Assembly: GCA_044867925.1 (NCBI GenBank)
Contig: JBIOVV010000050.1
Span: 1-22,692 of the forward strand
Reading direction: 5' to 3'
From: VRUE01 sp044867925
GTDB lineage: Bacteria; Actinomycetota; Thermoleophilia; Solirubrobacterales; 70-9
Length of the DNA: 22,692 nt
Shown piece after piece: positions 22,016 through 22,692 of this stretch. Position 1 is the first letter of the stretch, and every line of letters begins with the position of its first letter. The position numbers were made by a program, and so were the translations under genes. The notes under the pieces are model-generated. The model made no database searches and was not told where the DNA came from. It was given only the letters and a program-made list of their open reading frames with translations.

Positions 22016-22692
22016 CAAGCGGGCGAGCATGCGTGAGGGGCCTCTCTCTGACCTTTTCCGGTCGACTGCTGACGAGGGACAAAGCGATCGGCCCGCGGGT
22101 CCTGTCCCGGGGCAGGACGACGAGGCCGCAAGGCCGGCGGGTCCTGTCGCGCAGGAGGGCACGTCGTCCTCGCAAGCTGCGGGCGACGTCCCCTCCTCCA
22201 CGCCCCCCGCCGGAGATGCGTCTTCGGCTGAAGGTGAGTCTTCCGAGACACCGCCTGAGAGGCTCAAGCGTGTTTTCTCCGAGGAGCCGCGGCATGAGCG
22301 GCGGGAGATTGAGCCGATCGTGGAATCGCCTCGTTATGGGCGGGAGGAGCCTGAGTACGAGCCGCCTGGGAGTGGGGAGCCGCACCAGCCGGTGATTCGG
22401 GTCGTTGGGGTCGGCGGCGGCGGGGTGAACGCGGTCAACCGGATGGTCGAGGCGCGGATTCCCGGCGTCGAGTTCATGGCCGTCAACACGGATCTTCAGT
22501 CTTTGCAGCTCTGCATGGCCGACGTCACCGTCCACATCGGCGAGGAGGCGACGCGCGGCCTCGGCGCCGGCGCCGATCCCGAGCTCGGCCACCGCTCGGC
22601 CTTCGAGGAACAGGACAAGATCAAGCGCCTGCTCAAGGGCTCAGACATGGTCTTCGTCGCCGCCGGCGCCGGCGGCGGCACCGGTACCGGTG
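22002..22692 (+). CDS. ftsZ: Cell division GTPase FtsZ, 5' part (runs off window), with long N-terminal extension
   Basis: 230 codons are visible, open to the end of the window. The FtsZ core begins at about residue 131: VIRVVGVGGGGVNAVNRMV, GVEFMAVNTDLQSLQL (T2/T3 region), GADPELG and the tubulin signature GAGGGTGTG at the very end. FtsZ forms the GTP-driven Z-ring at the division site. Usually fewer than 20 residues precede the core; here 130 acidic, Pro/Ser/Gly-rich residues do, and they hold repeat copy 2. The start is supported by AAGGAGGT and by the 14-nt overlap with parA. A downstream start near the core cannot be excluded. The gene lies outside a normal dcw cluster (no ftsQ/murC before it), so it may be a second FtsZ or reflect a rearranged genome. 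Confidence 0.92.
   Translation, partial: MSRRDKRASMREGPLSDLFRSTADEGQSDRPAGPVPGQDDEAARPAGPVAQEGTSSSQAAGDVPSSTPPAGDASSAEGESSETPPERLKRVFSEEPRHERREIEPIVESPRYGREEPEYEPPGSGEPHQPVIRVVGVGGGGVNAVNRMVEARIPGVEFMAVNTDLQSLQLCMADVTVHIGEEATRGLGAGADPELGHRSAFEEQDKIKRLLKGSDMVFVAAGAGGGTGTG
22099..22118 (+). repeat. Near-perfect 20-bp palindrome in ftsZ extension
   Basis: GTCCTG and CAGGAC flank T-CCCGGG-G, so 18 of 20 bases are palindromic, with one T/G exception pair. It begins with the same GGGTCCTGTC core as the repeat copies at 21009 and 22138 and sits directly before copy 2, making a partial tandem copy (RPAGPV encoded twice). Confidence 0.7.
22115..22209 (+). repeat. Palindrome-rich repeat, copy 2 (in ftsZ N-terminal extension)
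   Basis: This is the counterpart of the segment at 20980-21079: GGACGACGAGG (22115-22125), CGGGTCCTGTCGCGC (22138-22152), GTCCTCGCAAGCTGCGGGCG (22166-22185) and a CCACGCC-rich end. It is read in the same frame, giving GPVA then SSQAAG then STPP, as in ParA. AGGACGACG (22114-22122) and CGTCGTCCT (22162-22170) are inverted repeats, so the copy can fold on itself. Confidence 0.8.

Overview
The window looks like chromosomal DNA from a high-GC, Gram-positive-type actinobacterium, most likely class Thermoleophilia (Solirubrobacterales or relatives). Signs of this are the C-preferring third codon positions, a pilus locus without a PilQ secretin, a secreted propeller protein with an Ig-like tail of a kind common in that class, and a BagA/BagB-like (ArsA/Get3-family) ATPase pair typical of Actinomycetota. 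The placement is inferred from protein features, not from a marker gene.

Positions 1-16502 hold a type IV pilus (T4P) locus, all on the + strand. In order: the 3' end of a PilT/PilU-type ATPase, a PilX-like prepilin with a long beta-rich domain, a membrane-anchored thioredoxin-like protein without a CxxC, pilB, pilT and pilC. A 291-bp leader follows, carrying a GEMM-I (cyclic di-GMP-I class) riboswitch, then the major pilin pilA. After pilA come strong GC-rich hairpins (probable terminator), a secreted beta-propeller protein, a PilW-like and a PilV-like prepilin (the latter with a large C-terminal beta-sandwich), and the prepilin peptidase pilD. After another terminator come pilM, pilN, pilO and an unrecognised bitopic protein in the place of pilP. 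The set covers motor, platform, major and minor pilins, processing enzyme and alignment complex. The riboswitch suggests that pilin supply is tied to the c-di-GMP level.

Positions 16503-18654 hold a Cys-rich HxlR-family regulator with palindromes upstream, and a 535-residue unrecognised protein with a possible HEPN-like helical region and an acidic tail.

Positions 18730-20870 (- strand) hold two overlapping ArsA/Get3-family ATPases that resemble mycobacterial BagB and BagA. Positions 20870-22692 (+ strand) hold a ParA-family ATPase and the 5' part of ftsZ, overlapping by 14 nt. Both ParA and FtsZ have a disordered N-terminal extension of about 130 residues. A palindrome-rich DNA segment of about 100 bp is shared by the two extensions at nearly the same residue positions. 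This shared element, the pilA riboswitch and the unusual pilus accessory proteins are the most noteworthy items. No tRNA, rRNA, CRISPR array, insertion sequence or replication origin was seen.
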